Shown: positions 35,179-45,183 of the stretch, one piece after another
How positions within the stretch are numbered: the stretch's first letter is position 1
Layout of the letters: each line of letters begins with the position of its first letter
NCBI RefSeq assembly: GCF_040580765.1
Contig: NZ_CP158687.1
Coordinates: 3,217,785 to 3,281,784, forward strand
DNA from: Lentibacter algarum
Lineage (GTDB): Bacteria > Pseudomonadota > Alphaproteobacteria > Rhodobacterales > Rhodobacteraceae
Length of the DNA: 64,000 bases
Direction: 5' to 3'
Program-made: the position numbers and the translations under genes
The notes under the pieces: model-generated
Told to the model about the DNA's origin: nothing
Database searches by the model: none
The model's input: the letters and a program-made list of their open reading frames with translations, nothing else

Positions 35179-36186
35179 ATGGCTGATGCAGACAATCTGC
35201 TCACGGAGATCGAGGCACTTGAAGGCAGGTTGACGGCAGCCAAGGCTGAGATTACCCGCCGTTTTATTGGGCAGGAGCGAGTTGTGGACTTGACGCTTTC
35301 GGCCCTTTTGTGCGGCGGACACGGCCTTTTGATTGGCCTTCCTGGCTTGGGTAAAACCCGACTTATTGAAACGCTTTCTACTGTCATGGGCCTTGATGGC
35401 AAGCGCGTACAGTTCACCCCTGATCTGATGCCTGCCGATATTCTTGGCTCTGAAGTCCTTGAAACTGGGGCCGATGGAAGTCGTGCATTCAAGTTTATTG
35501 AGGGTCCGATTTTTTGCCAACTTTTGATGGCGGATGAGATCAACCGTGCAAGTCCGCGCACACAGTCCGCGCTTTTGCAGGCGATGCAGGAGCGGCAAGT
35601 CAGCGTTTCGGGCCAGACCCGTGATTTGGCCAAGCCGTTTCATGTTTTGGCAACACAAAATCCGATCGAGCAGGAGGGCACTTATCCACTCCCTGAGGCG
35701 CAGCTTGACCGTTTTCTTGTCCGAATTGATGTCGGATATCCTGATCTCGCCACGGAGCGCGAGATATTGCAGGCAACAACAGGAGAGGCCGAGGACAGTG
35801 TGACCAATGTCTTTTCAGCGGAAGAGCTCTTAGCTGCACAGACACTATTGCGTCGCATGCCTGTGGGCGAAGGCGTGATGGAGAGTATTTTGGCCCTTGT
35901 TCGGGCTTTTCGACCTGACGAAGCGGACGCTTCTGAGCGGGTGCGCGAGAGCGTTGCGTGGGGGCCTGGGCCTCGGGCGAGTCAGGCCTTTATGTTGACT
36001 GTTCGCGCGCGTGCTTTGTTGCAGGGGAGACTTGCGCCAGATCTGTCTGATGTGATTGCGATGGCGAAACCTGTTTTGAAGCACCGTATGGCGCTTAATT
36101 TTGCAGCTCTTGCGCGGGGGGAGAGCCTGGATGGTTTGATTGAGGCGGAGATTGCCAAGAGTGCGCGGTTGAAAGACGTAGCATGA
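35179..36186 (+). CDS. MoxR-family AAA+ ATPase
   Basis: 335 residues. Walker A GLPGLGKTRL, Walker B LLMADEINRASP, and the sensor segment ATQNPIEQEGTYPLPEAQLD. MoxR ATPases act as chaperones that mature or insert metal centres or assemble membrane complexes with VWA partner proteins. It heads a four-gene operon with four-base overlaps, followed by DUF58, a BatA/DUF4159 protein and a large membrane protein. Confidence 0.93.
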   Translation: MADADNLLTEIEALEGRLTAAKAEITRRFIGQERVVDLTLSALLCGGHGLLIGLPGLGKTRLIETLSTVMGLDGKRVQFTPDLMPADILGSEVLETGADGSRAFKFIEGPIFCQLLMADEINRASPRTQSALLQAMQERQVSVSGQTRDLAKPFHVLATQNPIEQEGTYPLPEAQLDRFLVRIDVGYPDLATEREILQATTGEAEDSVTNVFSAEELLAAQTLLRRMPVGEGVMESILALVRAFRPDEADASERVRESVAWGPGPRASQAFMLTVRARALLQGRLAPDLSDVIAMAKPVLKHRMALNFAALARGESLDGLIEAEIAKSARLKDVA

Positions 36187-37055
36187 CGGACGCGCTGCCT
36201 CTGCGCAGCCGCGCTGAAGCGGCGACGGCAAACCTCGCCGCGCTTTTGGCGCGGGCTGAACAGTTGGCTGCCGCGGTGATGCCTGGTGGGCATGGCCGGC
36301 GGCGTGCCGGTGCGGGGGATGATTTCTGGCAATACCGGCCTGTGCAGGCGGGAGACACGCTCCGCATGGTCGACTGGCGTAGATCGGCACAGTCTGACGC
36401 GCAGTTTGTGCGACAAAAAGAATGGCAAATTTCACAATCGGTTTTCTTTTGGGTGGATCGCGCGCGTTCGATGCAGTTTGCGAGTGGGCCACATCTGCCC
36501 CAAAAAATAGATCGTGCGCAGCTCGTGAGTCTTGCTGCCGGGATTCTGTTGTCGCGGGGGGGTGAGCGAATTGGCTTGTCTGGTGAGGATCTTCCGCCGC
36601 GTGCGGGCTCAAAACAACTTCAACGCTTTGCCGAACTTTTGGTGTGTCAGAAGACAGAAGACTATGCCGCGCCACAAGTTTCGGCCGTGACGAAGAATGC
36701 ATTTGTGATCTTCGTCTCTGACTTTTTGGGCGACATTGAGTCCACAGAGGCGGCTTTGCGGGAGGCTTCTGGGAAGGGTGCTCGGGGCGTTTGTTTGCAA
36801 ATTCTTGATCCTGTGGAAGAGAGTTTCCCTTTTAGGGGCCGCGCAATTTTTGACTCGGTTGGCGGCTCTCTTCGACATGAAACACTGCAAGCAGCAGACT
36901 TGAGCGCGCGTTATTTGGAGCGTTTGGCAGAGCGAAAAGCGCGCTTGCACGAAATTTGCAGTCAAACAGGCTGGACCTTCAGCACACATCACACAAATGC
37001 GCCTGCGCAGGCGGCTGTGTTGTGGCTTTATAATATGATTGAAGGTCCGAAATGA
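36183..37055 (+). CDS. DUF58 (VWA-like) protein
   Basis: 290 residues with the DUF58 signature QYRPVQAGDTLRMVDWRRSA and a VWA-like remainder (VFFWVDRARSMQFASG, FVIFVSDFLGD). It is the usual partner of MoxR ATPases. Start and stop overlap the neighbours by four bases, so it is made in step with them. Confidence 0.9.
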   Translation: MTDALPLRSRAEAATANLAALLARAEQLAAAVMPGGHGRRRAGAGDDFWQYRPVQAGDTLRMVDWRRSAQSDAQFVRQKEWQISQSVFFWVDRARSMQFASGPHLPQKIDRAQLVSLAAGILLSRGGERIGLSGEDLPPRAGSKQLQRFAELLVCQKTEDYAAPQVSAVTKNAFVIFVSDFLGDIESTEAALREASGKGARGVCLQILDPVEESFPFRGRAIFDSVGGSLRHETLQAADLSARYLERLAERKARLHEICSQTGWTFSTHHTNAPAQAAVLWLYNMIEGPK

Positions 37056-39793
37056 CGTTTGGTTCTGTCTTGTTTACTGCGCCTTACCTTCTGTTGGCTT
37101 TGCTGGCCCTACCAATTTTGTGGCTTTTGTTGCGAGCTGTTCCGCCAGCGCCGATCAAGCATCTGTTTCCTGCGGTGGCTTTGCTTATTGGCTTGAAAGA
37201 TAGAGATACAAGCACGGACCGCACGCCTTGGTGGCTTTTGCTGCTGCGCATGTTGGCTGTTGCTGCGGTAATTGTTGGGCTGGCGGGACCAGTGCTTAAT
37301 CCGACCGATAGAGCAGGTACGGGTAGCGAACGACTTTTGATTGTGTTGGATGCGAGCTGGGCAAGTGCAGCAGACTGGCCCCAGCGCCAAGAGTATCTCG
37401 CTGGGGTATTGCAGGATGCGGCGCAAGAGGGACGAACTGTTGGGGTCTTGAGCTTGACGCGGCCAGAGACGGTTGTGTTCCAAGCTGCGCAGGTTTGGTT
37501 GCGCGCTTTGGCTGGATTGCAACCCGAGCCTTGGGAGGCGGCAAATGCTGTGGACTTGGAGCCGGTTTTACCAGAAGGGCCATTTGATACGCTTTGGTTG
37601 AGTGATGGCGTTGCACGCGACACACGCTCCGATGCTTTGGCTTTGTTTGAGGCGCGCGGGACCGTCGAAGTGACCGAAGGGATGCGACCTATATTGGCGT
37701 TGTCCTTTGCAGAGCTGGATGGCGAGGGAGTTGGACTGGCGGTGCAGCGGGTACAGCAAGGAGTTGTGCGTGATGTTATTGTGCAAGCGATTGGTCCGGA
37801 CCCTGCCGGTATTGAACGAGTCTTGGATGAGCTGGCAACTGAGTTTGAAACTGGTGCTGGGGACGTAGAAGCGCGGTTTGTGCTGCCTGCAGAGTTGCAG
37901 GCCCGTGTGAGCCGATTTGTGATCAAGGGACAGGGGCATGCTGGAGCTGTTGTCCTCACGGATGACAGTTTGCGGCGGCGTGATATTGCGCTCGTGGACT
38001 CGCGGGTGAACCGTGAAGGGCTCGAGCTCTTGTCGCCGTTACACTACCTTGAAAAGGCACTCGTGGAGTCCTCGAATTTGCGGATTGGTAGTCTCGATGA
38101 GGTTTTGCTTGCGGGGCCTGATGTGGTGATTTTGGCAGATATTGCCGAGATGACTGAGGCGAGCGAGACGGCGCTGATTGAGTGGACAAATGAAGGCGGA
38201 CTTTTGGTTCGCTTTGCTGGGCCTCGTCTTGCGGCGAGTGAAGTTAGTAGAAGTGTGGAGCATCCCTTGCTTCCTGTGCGCCTGAGGGCTGGTGGACGGT
38301 TTGTAGGCGGTGCGATGAGCTGGGGTGAGCCGAAAACGCTTGCGCCGTTTGAACAGGGCTCGCCATTTTTTGGTTTGACGGTGTCAGATGAACTTCGGGT
38401 CACTGCGCAGGTAGTTGCGCAACCTGATCCGCAGCTATCCGAGCGGGTGATTGCACGGCTGAGTGATGGAACGCCACTCGTGACACGAAAGGCGCTTGGG
38501 CAGGGGGAAGTTGTCTTGTTCCATATTTCTGCCAATGCGGAGTGGTCGACTTTACCATTGTCTGGTTTGTTTGTCAGAATGCTTGAGAGACTGTCTGTCG
38601 CCACGTCTGCGACGTCTTTGGATACAAATGAAATAGCAGGCACAATCTGGAAGCCTGTGAAGAGGCTTGATGCGTTTGGCCGCCTGCAAGATGCTCAAGA
38701 TATGAGTGGTGTGGCTGGAGAAGACATTTTGAGTCAGGAAATTGGAACAGATGTTCCGCCAGGGATATATGAAGGGCCAGGAAGACGCCTTGCGAGAAAC
38801 GTGATTGCTCCAGAACGAAAGCTTGAGCCAGCGGTTTGGCCACAGCGCATTGCGGTTAGCAGCTTTGGCGGGCCTCAAGAGCGGATGCTGGGTGGGCCTT
38901 TGTTTGGCTTTGCTCTTTTGCTTCTGGCACTTGATGTTCTCGCGACACTTCTGCTGTCAGGCCGCTTGCGCCAGCCCGTTGTGGCGATGTTGGCGGTTAC
39001 TCTTTTGGCGCTGGGCCAAAGTGCAGAGGCGCAGGAAGATGCGCGCGCCATCAGTGCAACTGGTGAGATTGTCTTGGCGCATGTTGTCACGGGCAACAGG
39101 CAGGTGGACGATATTGCGCTGGCAGGGCTTGCTGGGCTTTCAGACACACTCTTTTTTAGAACATCTGTCGAGCCAGAGCCGCCTCAATCAGTCGATCTGG
39201 AGCGCGATGAGATTGCTTTTTATCCGCTGTTGTATTGGCCTGTTACGCCAGAGCAAACAACACCCTCGCCTGCCGCGTATCTTAAGCTCAATGCATACTT
39301 GCGCGCCGGTGGAATGATTTTGTTTGATACACGTGATTCAAACGTTTCGAAGTTTGGAGCGGCTAGCCCTGCTGGACAGGCTTTGCGCAGGCTTGCGGCG
39401 CCGCTTGATATTCCTGAACTTGAGCCTGTACCTGAGGATCACGTCCTGACGCGAACGTTTTATCTCTTGCAGGACTTCCCCGGCCGACATGCCAGCCATG
39501 ACGTTTGGGTGGAAGCTTCGCCTGCTGAAGCTGTGCAGGCGGAGGGCATGCCGTTTCGGAATCTGAATGACGGAGTGAGCCCTGTCGTGATTGGTGGCAA
39601 TGACTGGGCGGCAGCTTGGGCTGTAGATCAACGTGGGACGCCGCTTCTCCCTATCGGGCGCGGGTTTGCGGGGGAGCGGCAGCGGGAGATGGCTTTCAGG
39701 TTTGGTGTGAACCTTGTGATGCATGTGCTTACGGGCAACTACAAGTCTGATCAGGTTCACGTGCCAGCGCTTCTTGAAAGGCTGGGGCAATGA
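37052..39793 (+). CDS. BatA-DUF4159 membrane protein
   Basis: 913 residues. The N-terminus has two membrane helices of the BatA type (APYLLLALLALPILWLLLRA) and a degenerate VWA domain (LLIVLDASWASAADW). The C-terminal ~230 residues, after two further helices near 38.9 kb, are a DUF4159 domain (YPLLYWPVTPEQTTPSP, GGMILFDTRD). Third gene of the MoxR operon; presumably anchors the complex in the inner membrane. Confidence 0.88.
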   Translation: MTFGSVLFTAPYLLLALLALPILWLLLRAVPPAPIKHLFPAVALLIGLKDRDTSTDRTPWWLLLLRMLAVAAVIVGLAGPVLNPTDRAGTGSERLLIVLDASWASAADWPQRQEYLAGVLQDAAQEGRTVGVLSLTRPETVVFQAAQVWLRALAGLQPEPWEAANAVDLEPVLPEGPFDTLWLSDGVARDTRSDALALFEARGTVEVTEGMRPILALSFAELDGEGVGLAVQRVQQGVVRDVIVQAIGPDPAGIERVLDELATEFETGAGDVEARFVLPAELQARVSRFVIKGQGHAGAVVLTDDSLRRRDIALVDSRVNREGLELLSPLHYLEKALVESSNLRIGSLDEVLLAGPDVVILADIAEMTEASETALIEWTNEGGLLVRFAGPRLAASEVSRSVEHPLLPVRLRAGGRFVGGAMSWGEPKTLAPFEQGSPFFGLTVSDELRVTAQVVAQPDPQLSERVIARLSDGTPLVTRKALGQGEVVLFHISANAEWSTLPLSGLFVRMLERLSVATSATSLDTNEIAGTIWKPVKRLDAFGRLQDAQDMSGVAGEDILSQEIGTDVPPGIYEGPGRRLARNVIAPERKLEPAVWPQRIAVSSFGGPQERMLGGPLFGFALLLLALDVLATLLLSGRLRQPVVAMLAVTLLALGQSAEAQEDARAISATGEIVLAHVVTGNRQVDDIALAGLAGLSDTLFFRTSVEPEPPQSVDLERDEIAFYPLLYWPVTPEQTTPSPAAYLKLNAYLRAGGMILFDTRDSNVSKFGAASPAGQALRRLAAPLDIPELEPVPEDHVLTRTFYLLQDFPGRHASHDVWVEASPAEAVQAEGMPFRNLNDGVSPVVIGGNDWAAAWAVDQRGTPLLPIGRGFAGERQREMAFRFGVNLVMHVLTGNYKSDQVHVPALLERLGQ

Positions 39794-41844
39794 GCTTGGG
39801 CGTTGTTTTCGATCCGCTTCTGAGTTGGCCAATCTGGTTTGTCTTGGCCGCGCTTTCAGCTTTTGCTGTTGGATTTTCCATATGGCGAAGGCTTGCTGGA
39901 GCATGGTTGAGGCTATTGGCGGCGGCGCTTGTGCTGCTTGTGCTTGCGGGCCCGATTTTACAGCAGGAAGAGCGCGATGCGCTGAGTGATATTGTTTTTG
40001 TTTTGACGGACCGGAGCGCCAGCCAAGAGCTGGGCGAGCGCGCAGAACAGACGGATCGCGCTGAAGCTGATGTTTTGCAACAGCTGCGGGCGCGCAGGAA
40101 TACGGAGATTCGTGAAGTTTCGGTGATCGACGGATTGGGCGACGGGGGAACGCAAATCATGAGTGCTTTAGCCAAAGCACTCGCAGAAGAACCGCGAAGC
40201 CGTGTTGCGGGCGCTGTACTGATCAGTGACGGTTTGGTGCATGACATCGAGGCGATGCCTGAGGTGCAAGCGCCTGTGCATTTGCTCAGGACGGGCTCTA
40301 CTACAGACTGGGACCGCCGTTTGACTGTGGAAAATGCGCCTGGTTTTGGGATTATTGGAGAGCAGATCGAGCTGACTTTGCGGATTGAAGATCAAGGAGC
40401 AGCGCCTGTTGGAGAGGGGTTCACACAACTTTCTATATCGATCGGCGCGGAGGATCCGATTCGCTTTGATGTTCCGATTGGCCGTGACATTCTCGTGCCG
40501 GTCAGTCTGCCACATGGTGGGCGAAATGTGGTCAAGTTCGATATTCCAGAAAGCGACGGCGAGCTGACTGCGCGTAACAATTCATATTTGCTTGAAATCA
40601 ATGGTGTGCGGGATCGTCTGCGTGTTTTGCTCGTGTCTGGGGAACCGCATGCTGGGGGTCGGACATGGCGCAATCTTTTGAAGTCGGACAGCTCTGTTGA
40701 TCTTGTTCACTTTACAATTTTGCGCCCACCAGAAAAGCATGATGGCGTGCCTGTGGGAGAGCTTTCTTTGATTGCTTTTCCGACGCGGGAGCTCTTTATC
40801 GAGAAAATTAAGGACTTCGATCTGATTGTTTTTGACCGCTACAAGCGGCGAGGGATTTTGCCGTCCGAGTATCTCGAGAATGTTCGTGACTACGTCGAGA
40901 GCGGTGGCGCAGTGTTGATTGCGGCAGGACCAGACTTTGCCTCTGCGGACAGTTTGTATCGCTCTCCATTGGGGCAGATTGTGCCCGCTCGTCCGACGGC
41001 GCGAGTGATTGAGCAAGGATTTCGGCCGAGCATAAGCGAAACTGGACGACGCCATCCTGTGACTCGCGGGCTGGACGGGCAGGCTGCGGAGGCGGACTGG
41101 GGCCGTTGGATGCGGCAGATTGAGCTTGCTGATGTGACAGGGGATGTCTTGATGGAGGGCTTTGAGGGCGAGCCTCTCTTGGTGCTTGATCGTGTTGGCG
41201 AAGGGCGGGTTGCTTTGCTTGCGTCGGATCACGCTTGGCTTTGGGCGCGGGGATATGAAGGTGGTGGTCCACAGCTCGAGCTGCTGCGGCGGCTCTCACA
41301 TTGGATGATGAAGGAACCTGATCTTGAGGAGGAGGCCCTTTCAGCGGAAGCTGCTGAAGGCGGACTTAAGATCACACGGCGCAGTTTGTTAGAGGGTGCG
41401 AATGTAGTTGTCGTTACCCGCCCGTCAGGGGACAAAAGCGAAGTTACTTTGGAAGAAATTAGTCCTGGCGTCTTTGAGGGAAGCTTCGCTGCAAGCGATG
41501 CTGGGCTTTACCGGTTGGATGATGGCGCTTTGGCGTCTGTTGTCGGCTTAGGGCCCGCCTCGCCACGGGAGTTTGTTGACACAATTGCAAGCACCGAGAT
41601 TTTGGCGCCTTTGATCAATGCTCAGCAGGGTGGCACATTTGCTGTTGAAGACAGGCTCCCACGTCTGCGCAATATCCGCGAAGGACGTAATGCAGCCGGG
41701 GCGAATTGGATGGGGCTGACGCCGCGAGGCGCTTACGAGACCGTAGGCCTGAAGCAATACGCTTTGGTGCCGCCTTGGGCTGCACTGCTTTTCTTCGCGG
41801 TGTTTATCGTCTTTGGATGGTTGCGCGAAGGACGACGGCGCTAG
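39790..41844 (+). CDS. large membrane protein with glutamine-amidotransferase-like domain
   Basis: 684 residues, last gene of the MoxR operon (four-base overlap). Membrane helices lie at the N-terminus (WPIWFVLAALSAFAVGFSI, LLAAALVLLVLAGPIL) and the extreme C-terminus (WAALLFFAVFIVFGW). Between are a VWA-like part (VFVLTDRSASQELG) and a class I amidotransferase-like fold (DRLRVLLVSGEPHAGGR..VRDYVESGGAVLIAAGPDF) in which I do not see a catalytic Cys. Its role follows from its partners only. Confidence 0.82.
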   Translation: MSLGVVFDPLLSWPIWFVLAALSAFAVGFSIWRRLAGAWLRLLAAALVLLVLAGPILQQEERDALSDIVFVLTDRSASQELGERAEQTDRAEADVLQQLRARRNTEIREVSVIDGLGDGGTQIMSALAKALAEEPRSRVAGAVLISDGLVHDIEAMPEVQAPVHLLRTGSTTDWDRRLTVENAPGFGIIGEQIELTLRIEDQGAAPVGEGFTQLSISIGAEDPIRFDVPIGRDILVPVSLPHGGRNVVKFDIPESDGELTARNNSYLLEINGVRDRLRVLLVSGEPHAGGRTWRNLLKSDSSVDLVHFTILRPPEKHDGVPVGELSLIAFPTRELFIEKIKDFDLIVFDRYKRRGILPSEYLENVRDYVESGGAVLIAAGPDFASADSLYRSPLGQIVPARPTARVIEQGFRPSISETGRRHPVTRGLDGQAAEADWGRWMRQIELADVTGDVLMEGFEGEPLLVLDRVGEGRVALLASDHAWLWARGYEGGGPQLELLRRLSHWMMKEPDLEEEALSAEAAEGGLKITRRSLLEGANVVVVTRPSGDKSEVTLEEISPGVFEGSFAASDAGLYRLDDGALASVVGLGPASPREFVDTIASTEILAPLINAQQGGTFAVEDRLPRLRNIREGRNAAGANWMGLTPRGAYETVGLKQYALVPPWAALLFFAVFIVFGWLREGRRR

Positions 41845-41847
41845 CGA

Positions 41848-42585
41848 CTAGAAATAACTCCGTACAAGCCCCTCCGTTAGCAAACGCCAACCGTCGGCTA
41901 GCACAAAGAACGAAAGCTTGAAGGGCAGGGCCACGACGGCAGGCGGAACCATCATCATACCCATCGACATAAGGATTGCTGCGACGACCAGGTCGATGAC
42001 CAGAAATGGAACAAAGATCAGAAAGCCGACTTGAAAGGCGCGCGCGACTTCGGAAAGCATAAAGCTTGGAACAAGTACAGAGAGCGGAGCGTCTGCGCTG
42101 GGACTTAGTGACGCAATCTCGGGGCGAAGCGATGCTATGGAGGCGAATGTCTCGGGATCGATTCGGCCGAGCATAAAGGTACGAAACGGGTCAGCCACTT
42201 TTGGAAAGGCTTCGGCCATTGTGATCTCTTCGCGTGTCAGTGGCTCAATGCCGTCTGTCCAAGCCTGTATGAACACAGGCTCCATGATGAAGTATGTCAA
42301 AAACATTGCGAGGCTTACGAGAAGCATGTTGGGCGGCGATTGTTGCAGGCCTATCGCTTGGCGCAGTATGGAGAGTACTGTGACCAGAAAGGGAAAGCAG
42401 GTCACCATGATGGCAAGGCCTGGAGCAATACTCAAAACAGTTATCAGCAGAATCAACTGAACCGAACGCCCAGACAGGGAGGCCCCATCGCCAAGAGACA
42501 CGCTGAACTCCTGGGCCAGGAGGGGCCCAGCCGCGACCACAAAGAGGGCCGCCAGCGTGAGGATGGCTGATATGCGCAGGAGCAT
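41848..42585 (-). CDS. fliP: flagellar export protein FliP
   Basis: 245 residues with a signal-like first helix and the highly conserved membrane segments LILLITVLSIAPGLAIMV and FLVTVLSILRQAIGLQQSPP. It forms the export gate core with FliQ and FliR, neither of which is in this window. It is the last gene of the minus-strand fliF-fliH-fliN-fliP operon; its start abuts the fliN stop. Confidence 0.95.
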   Translation of the reverse strand: MLLRISAILTLAALFVVAAGPLLAQEFSVSLGDGASLSGRSVQLILLITVLSIAPGLAIMVTCFPFLVTVLSILRQAIGLQQSPPNMLLVSLAMFLTYFIMEPVFIQAWTDGIEPLTREEITMAEAFPKVADPFRTFMLGRIDPETFASIASLRPEIASLSPSADAPLSVLVPSFMLSEVARAFQVGFLIFVPFLVIDLVVAAILMSMGMMMVPPAVVALPFKLSFFVLADGWRLLTEGLVRSYF

Positions 42586-42875
42586 CAGAGTAACGGCTTT
42601 CCGGCGTCTGCGATTTCCGTAATGCGAACAGCGAGTTGCCCAGCCTCTTCTCCTTCCAGTTCTTGCAGTTCGCCGCGCGCGACGAGTCTGTCGCCAACGA
42701 AAAGCTCAACAGGATCGTCGACCCGCGTATCTAGCGGGAGGATTGCATCTTCTCCCAGTGCCAACAAATCTCGGATCAACGGCCGAGCGCGGCCGACGGA
42801 AACTGTTAGCTCTATGGGAACTGTCGAGAAAGGCCCGCCGCAATCTGGCTTAGGCGCGTCGGATGTGTCAGCCAT
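42585..42875 (-). CDS. fliN: flagellar motor switch protein FliN
   Basis: 96 residues: a single SpoA/surface-presentation domain (VPIELTVSVGRARPLIRDLL, DDPVELFVGDRLVARGEL). Part of the cytoplasmic C-ring. It overlaps the FliH-like gene upstream by eight bases and touches fliP downstream. Confidence 0.92.
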   Translation of the reverse strand: MADTSDAPKPDCGGPFSTVPIELTVSVGRARPLIRDLLALGEDAILPLDTRVDDPVELFVGDRLVARGELQELEGEEAGQLAVRITEIADAGKPLL

Positions 42876-43464
42876 TGTTTGGCTCCCTTTTTATGTCTTC
42901 AAAAAAGTTGTGGATCAGATTTTTGGATTGTGTCGCAAAGCGAGTGATGTCGATTTCGCGCTCTACACCGCCGAACCTCATGAAAACTTGGTCTGGTGAT
43001 AGGCTCGCGTCTGCCAACAGTGATAAATCAAGGCTGAGATCGGTTGGAAGCGCCGCTTGTAGCATTGCTCTCTTACTGGAATGACAGTTGATCGTAACTT
43101 GACTTCCCGCATGGGCCCTGGCGATTTTGGTGACCTCGGCGGCAAGCGTTTGCCCTAAACCCGCGATTGCAAGATCTGGAAGGGTTGTCTCAATTAGCTG
43201 GCGCACCAATGGCTCAAGAGAGCGCAGCACCGCTGTATAGGCTTCATGGTATGTGAAAGACAGATCACTCACGTTTTGCGCGAAATGTTCGCTCAAAGCT
43301 GCACTAGATTTTTCTGCAGCCGTTGTCGCATCGTCCCAGCCTGCCTTGTAGCCGCGTTCATAGACTGCAAGCTCGTGGTCGGTCCTTTTGTCATCAGAGC
43401 TTTGGCCTGTCGCGGTGACGCTGCCGAAGTCTTCGAAGGTTTCCAACAAATGGGAGATTGTCAT
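42868..43464 (-). CDS. fliH: FliH-like flagellar export regulator
   Basis: 198 residues with a charged N-terminus (YERGYKAGWDDATTAAEKS), a long helix and a C-terminal globular part, the layout of FliH/YscL stator-like proteins that bind the FliI ATPase. Sequence conservation in this family is low, so the call rests mostly on position between fliF and fliN. It abuts the fliF stop. Confidence 0.75.
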   Translation of the reverse strand: MTISHLLETFEDFGSVTATGQSSDDKRTDHELAVYERGYKAGWDDATTAAEKSSAALSEHFAQNVSDLSFTYHEAYTAVLRSLEPLVRQLIETTLPDLAIAGLGQTLAAEVTKIARAHAGSQVTINCHSSKRAMLQAALPTDLSLDLSLLADASLSPDQVFMRFGGVEREIDITRFATQSKNLIHNFFEDIKREPNNG

Positions 43465-45062
43465 TAGGCTTTCTCTTCTTTGTTTTCTAGCCAGCTTCTC
43501 AAGATTTGGACAGTTTCGTCTTGGCGCTCCGCGATGAGGTTACGAAGCCGTTCAACAGGGTCTTCCTCGAGAGTGGAAACCGTATCAGGCAGAGCGTTCT
43601 GATTGGCGAAATCGACTGCGCCGAGGCCTTCATTTTCGCTTGCGATTTCTCCATTGAGGGGCTGTGCACCATCTGGTGTGTAGCCGAGGCTTTGGGTTGG
43701 TGAGAGGCTTGTCGCTGGGGCTGGCTTCGTCAGGATTGGGCGCAATACGAAGAGACCCAAAACAAGAGCAACAAGTGCAAGAACACCAATTTGGATGAGT
43801 GACATGACATCCAAAGCCATTGAGCTCATGAAGGAAGATGTTGCAGCCGTTCCAACTGTATCGAGCGGCTGAAACTGGAGCGACTTGAGCGTGATGACAT
43901 CGCCCCGTGCTTCATCATATCCGACAGCTGAAGAGACCAATTCTTTGAGAGTTTCGAGTTCTGCAGCGGAGCGTGGCTCAAAGACGGTTTGGCCTTCTGC
44001 ATTTGTGATTTCTGTTCCATTGACAAGAACGGCCACACTGAGGCGTTTGATCGCTCCTGCGGCACGGGTGACTTCTCGCAGTGTTTCAGAGACTTCATAG
44101 TTCACCCGTTCGCGTGTTTCGGTGTTTTGGCTCGAATTACCATCACCGCCGCCACCGGCTGCGCCGTCTGGAAGGTTGGAGGCGACTGTGACATCGCCAC
44201 CCGCAGCTTCTGTTGAATTTCCAGAACGCTCTTCCGTATCGGTGCTTATGGCGACGCGGCTTTCAGGATCTATCAGGGTTTCACGGATAGATTCAGTTTC
44301 GGTTATGGTATCAACGCTGACTTCGACCACGGCATTGCCATAGCCAACACGCGCTTCGATCAGGTTTTGGACTTTGGCGCGCAGAGCTTCGGCTTTATCT
44401 TGGCCCGCGCCGGATGTGGCGACTTCGTCGCTCGTCCCGATAAGGCCGCCTTTATCGTCAATCACAGTGACATTGTCAGGCGAAAGGCCTGCCACGGCAG
44501 AGGCGACCAAGTAGCGCAGAGCCTTTGCGTGATTGGCTGGCATTGCGCCATCTGTGGCTGTAACCGAGACTGAGGCGGATGGCTCCGCGTTCTTCTGGAA
44601 GGGGTTGCGTGAACTATTTGCAATATGCACCCGAGCCGTTGAAACAAGTGGACTTGCTGCGATTGTACGGGCCAGCTCTCCTTCTTTGGCGCGCCAGTAG
44701 GCTGCATCAAACATTTGGGCTGTGGTTCCGAACCCATTCAGAGAATCGAGGAGTTCGTAGCCCTTGGTGTTATTTGCAGGGAGGCCTTCGCTTGCAAGCG
44801 TCATCCGTAGGGCATCGCGCTGGGCGGCTTCGACAAAGATGGAGCCACCGCGGATATCATAAGTTACCCCACGCGCCTCTAGAGACTTGACGATCTCGCC
44901 CGCCTGACTTGTCTCCAAGCCTGAATAGAGCAGTGTTAGACTTGGTTTGGATGCAAGGTTCGTCATCGCCAGAATCGCCGCAAACATCCCAGCCGCTGCC
45001 AGTCCTGCGATGATTTTGCGGCGTAGATCGGTAGATGCAAATACGTTCTGTAGCTGCTCCAA
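43464..45062 (-). CDS. fliF: flagellar MS-ring protein FliF
   Basis: ~532 residues. An N-terminal helix (KIIAGLAAAGMFAAILAMTN), the ring-building domains (PSLTLLYSGLETSQAGEIVK, SRNPFQKNAEPSASVSV) and a C-terminal membrane helix (MSLIQIGVLALVALVLGLFV) followed by a FliG-binding tail. No ATG is available. TTG 45062, five bases after GGAGAGG, gives the usual LEQLQNVFASTDLRRK start; another TTG at 45128 is less likely. First gene of the operon; diverges from fliL. Confidence 0.93.
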   Translation of the reverse strand: MEQLQNVFASTDLRRKIIAGLAAAGMFAAILAMTNLASKPSLTLLYSGLETSQAGEIVKSLEARGVTYDIRGGSIFVEAAQRDALRMTLASEGLPANNTKGYELLDSLNGFGTTAQMFDAAYWRAKEGELARTIAASPLVSTARVHIANSSRNPFQKNAEPSASVSVTATDGAMPANHAKALRYLVASAVAGLSPDNVTVIDDKGGLIGTSDEVATSGAGQDKAEALRAKVQNLIEARVGYGNAVVEVSVDTITETESIRETLIDPESRVAISTDTEERSGNSTEAAGGDVTVASNLPDGAAGGGGDGNSSQNTETRERVNYEVSETLREVTRAAGAIKRLSVAVLVNGTEITNAEGQTVFEPRSAAELETLKELVSSAVGYDEARGDVITLKSLQFQPLDTVGTAATSSFMSSMALDVMSLIQIGVLALVALVLGLFVLRPILTKPAPATSLSPTQSLGYTPDGAQPLNGEIASENEGLGAVDFANQNALPDTVSTLEEDPVERLRNLIAERQDETVQILRSWLENKEEKA

Positions 45063-45183
45063 GGATGCCTCTCCTATATTTGGGCTTCTGCCCGTTTCGA
45101 GACCAATTTGACCGATCAGGCTTAACAATCGGTTAGGGCCGATGAGGTTATAGAGGTTTTGTGAAAATACCTGAGAGGACGAG

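Noticed and set aside
37084..37959. 291-codon minus-strand ORF
   Set aside because: It is antisense to the BatA-DUF4159 gene and Ser/Thr/Pro-biased, as expected from the reverse of Ala/Gly/Leu-rich coding DNA.
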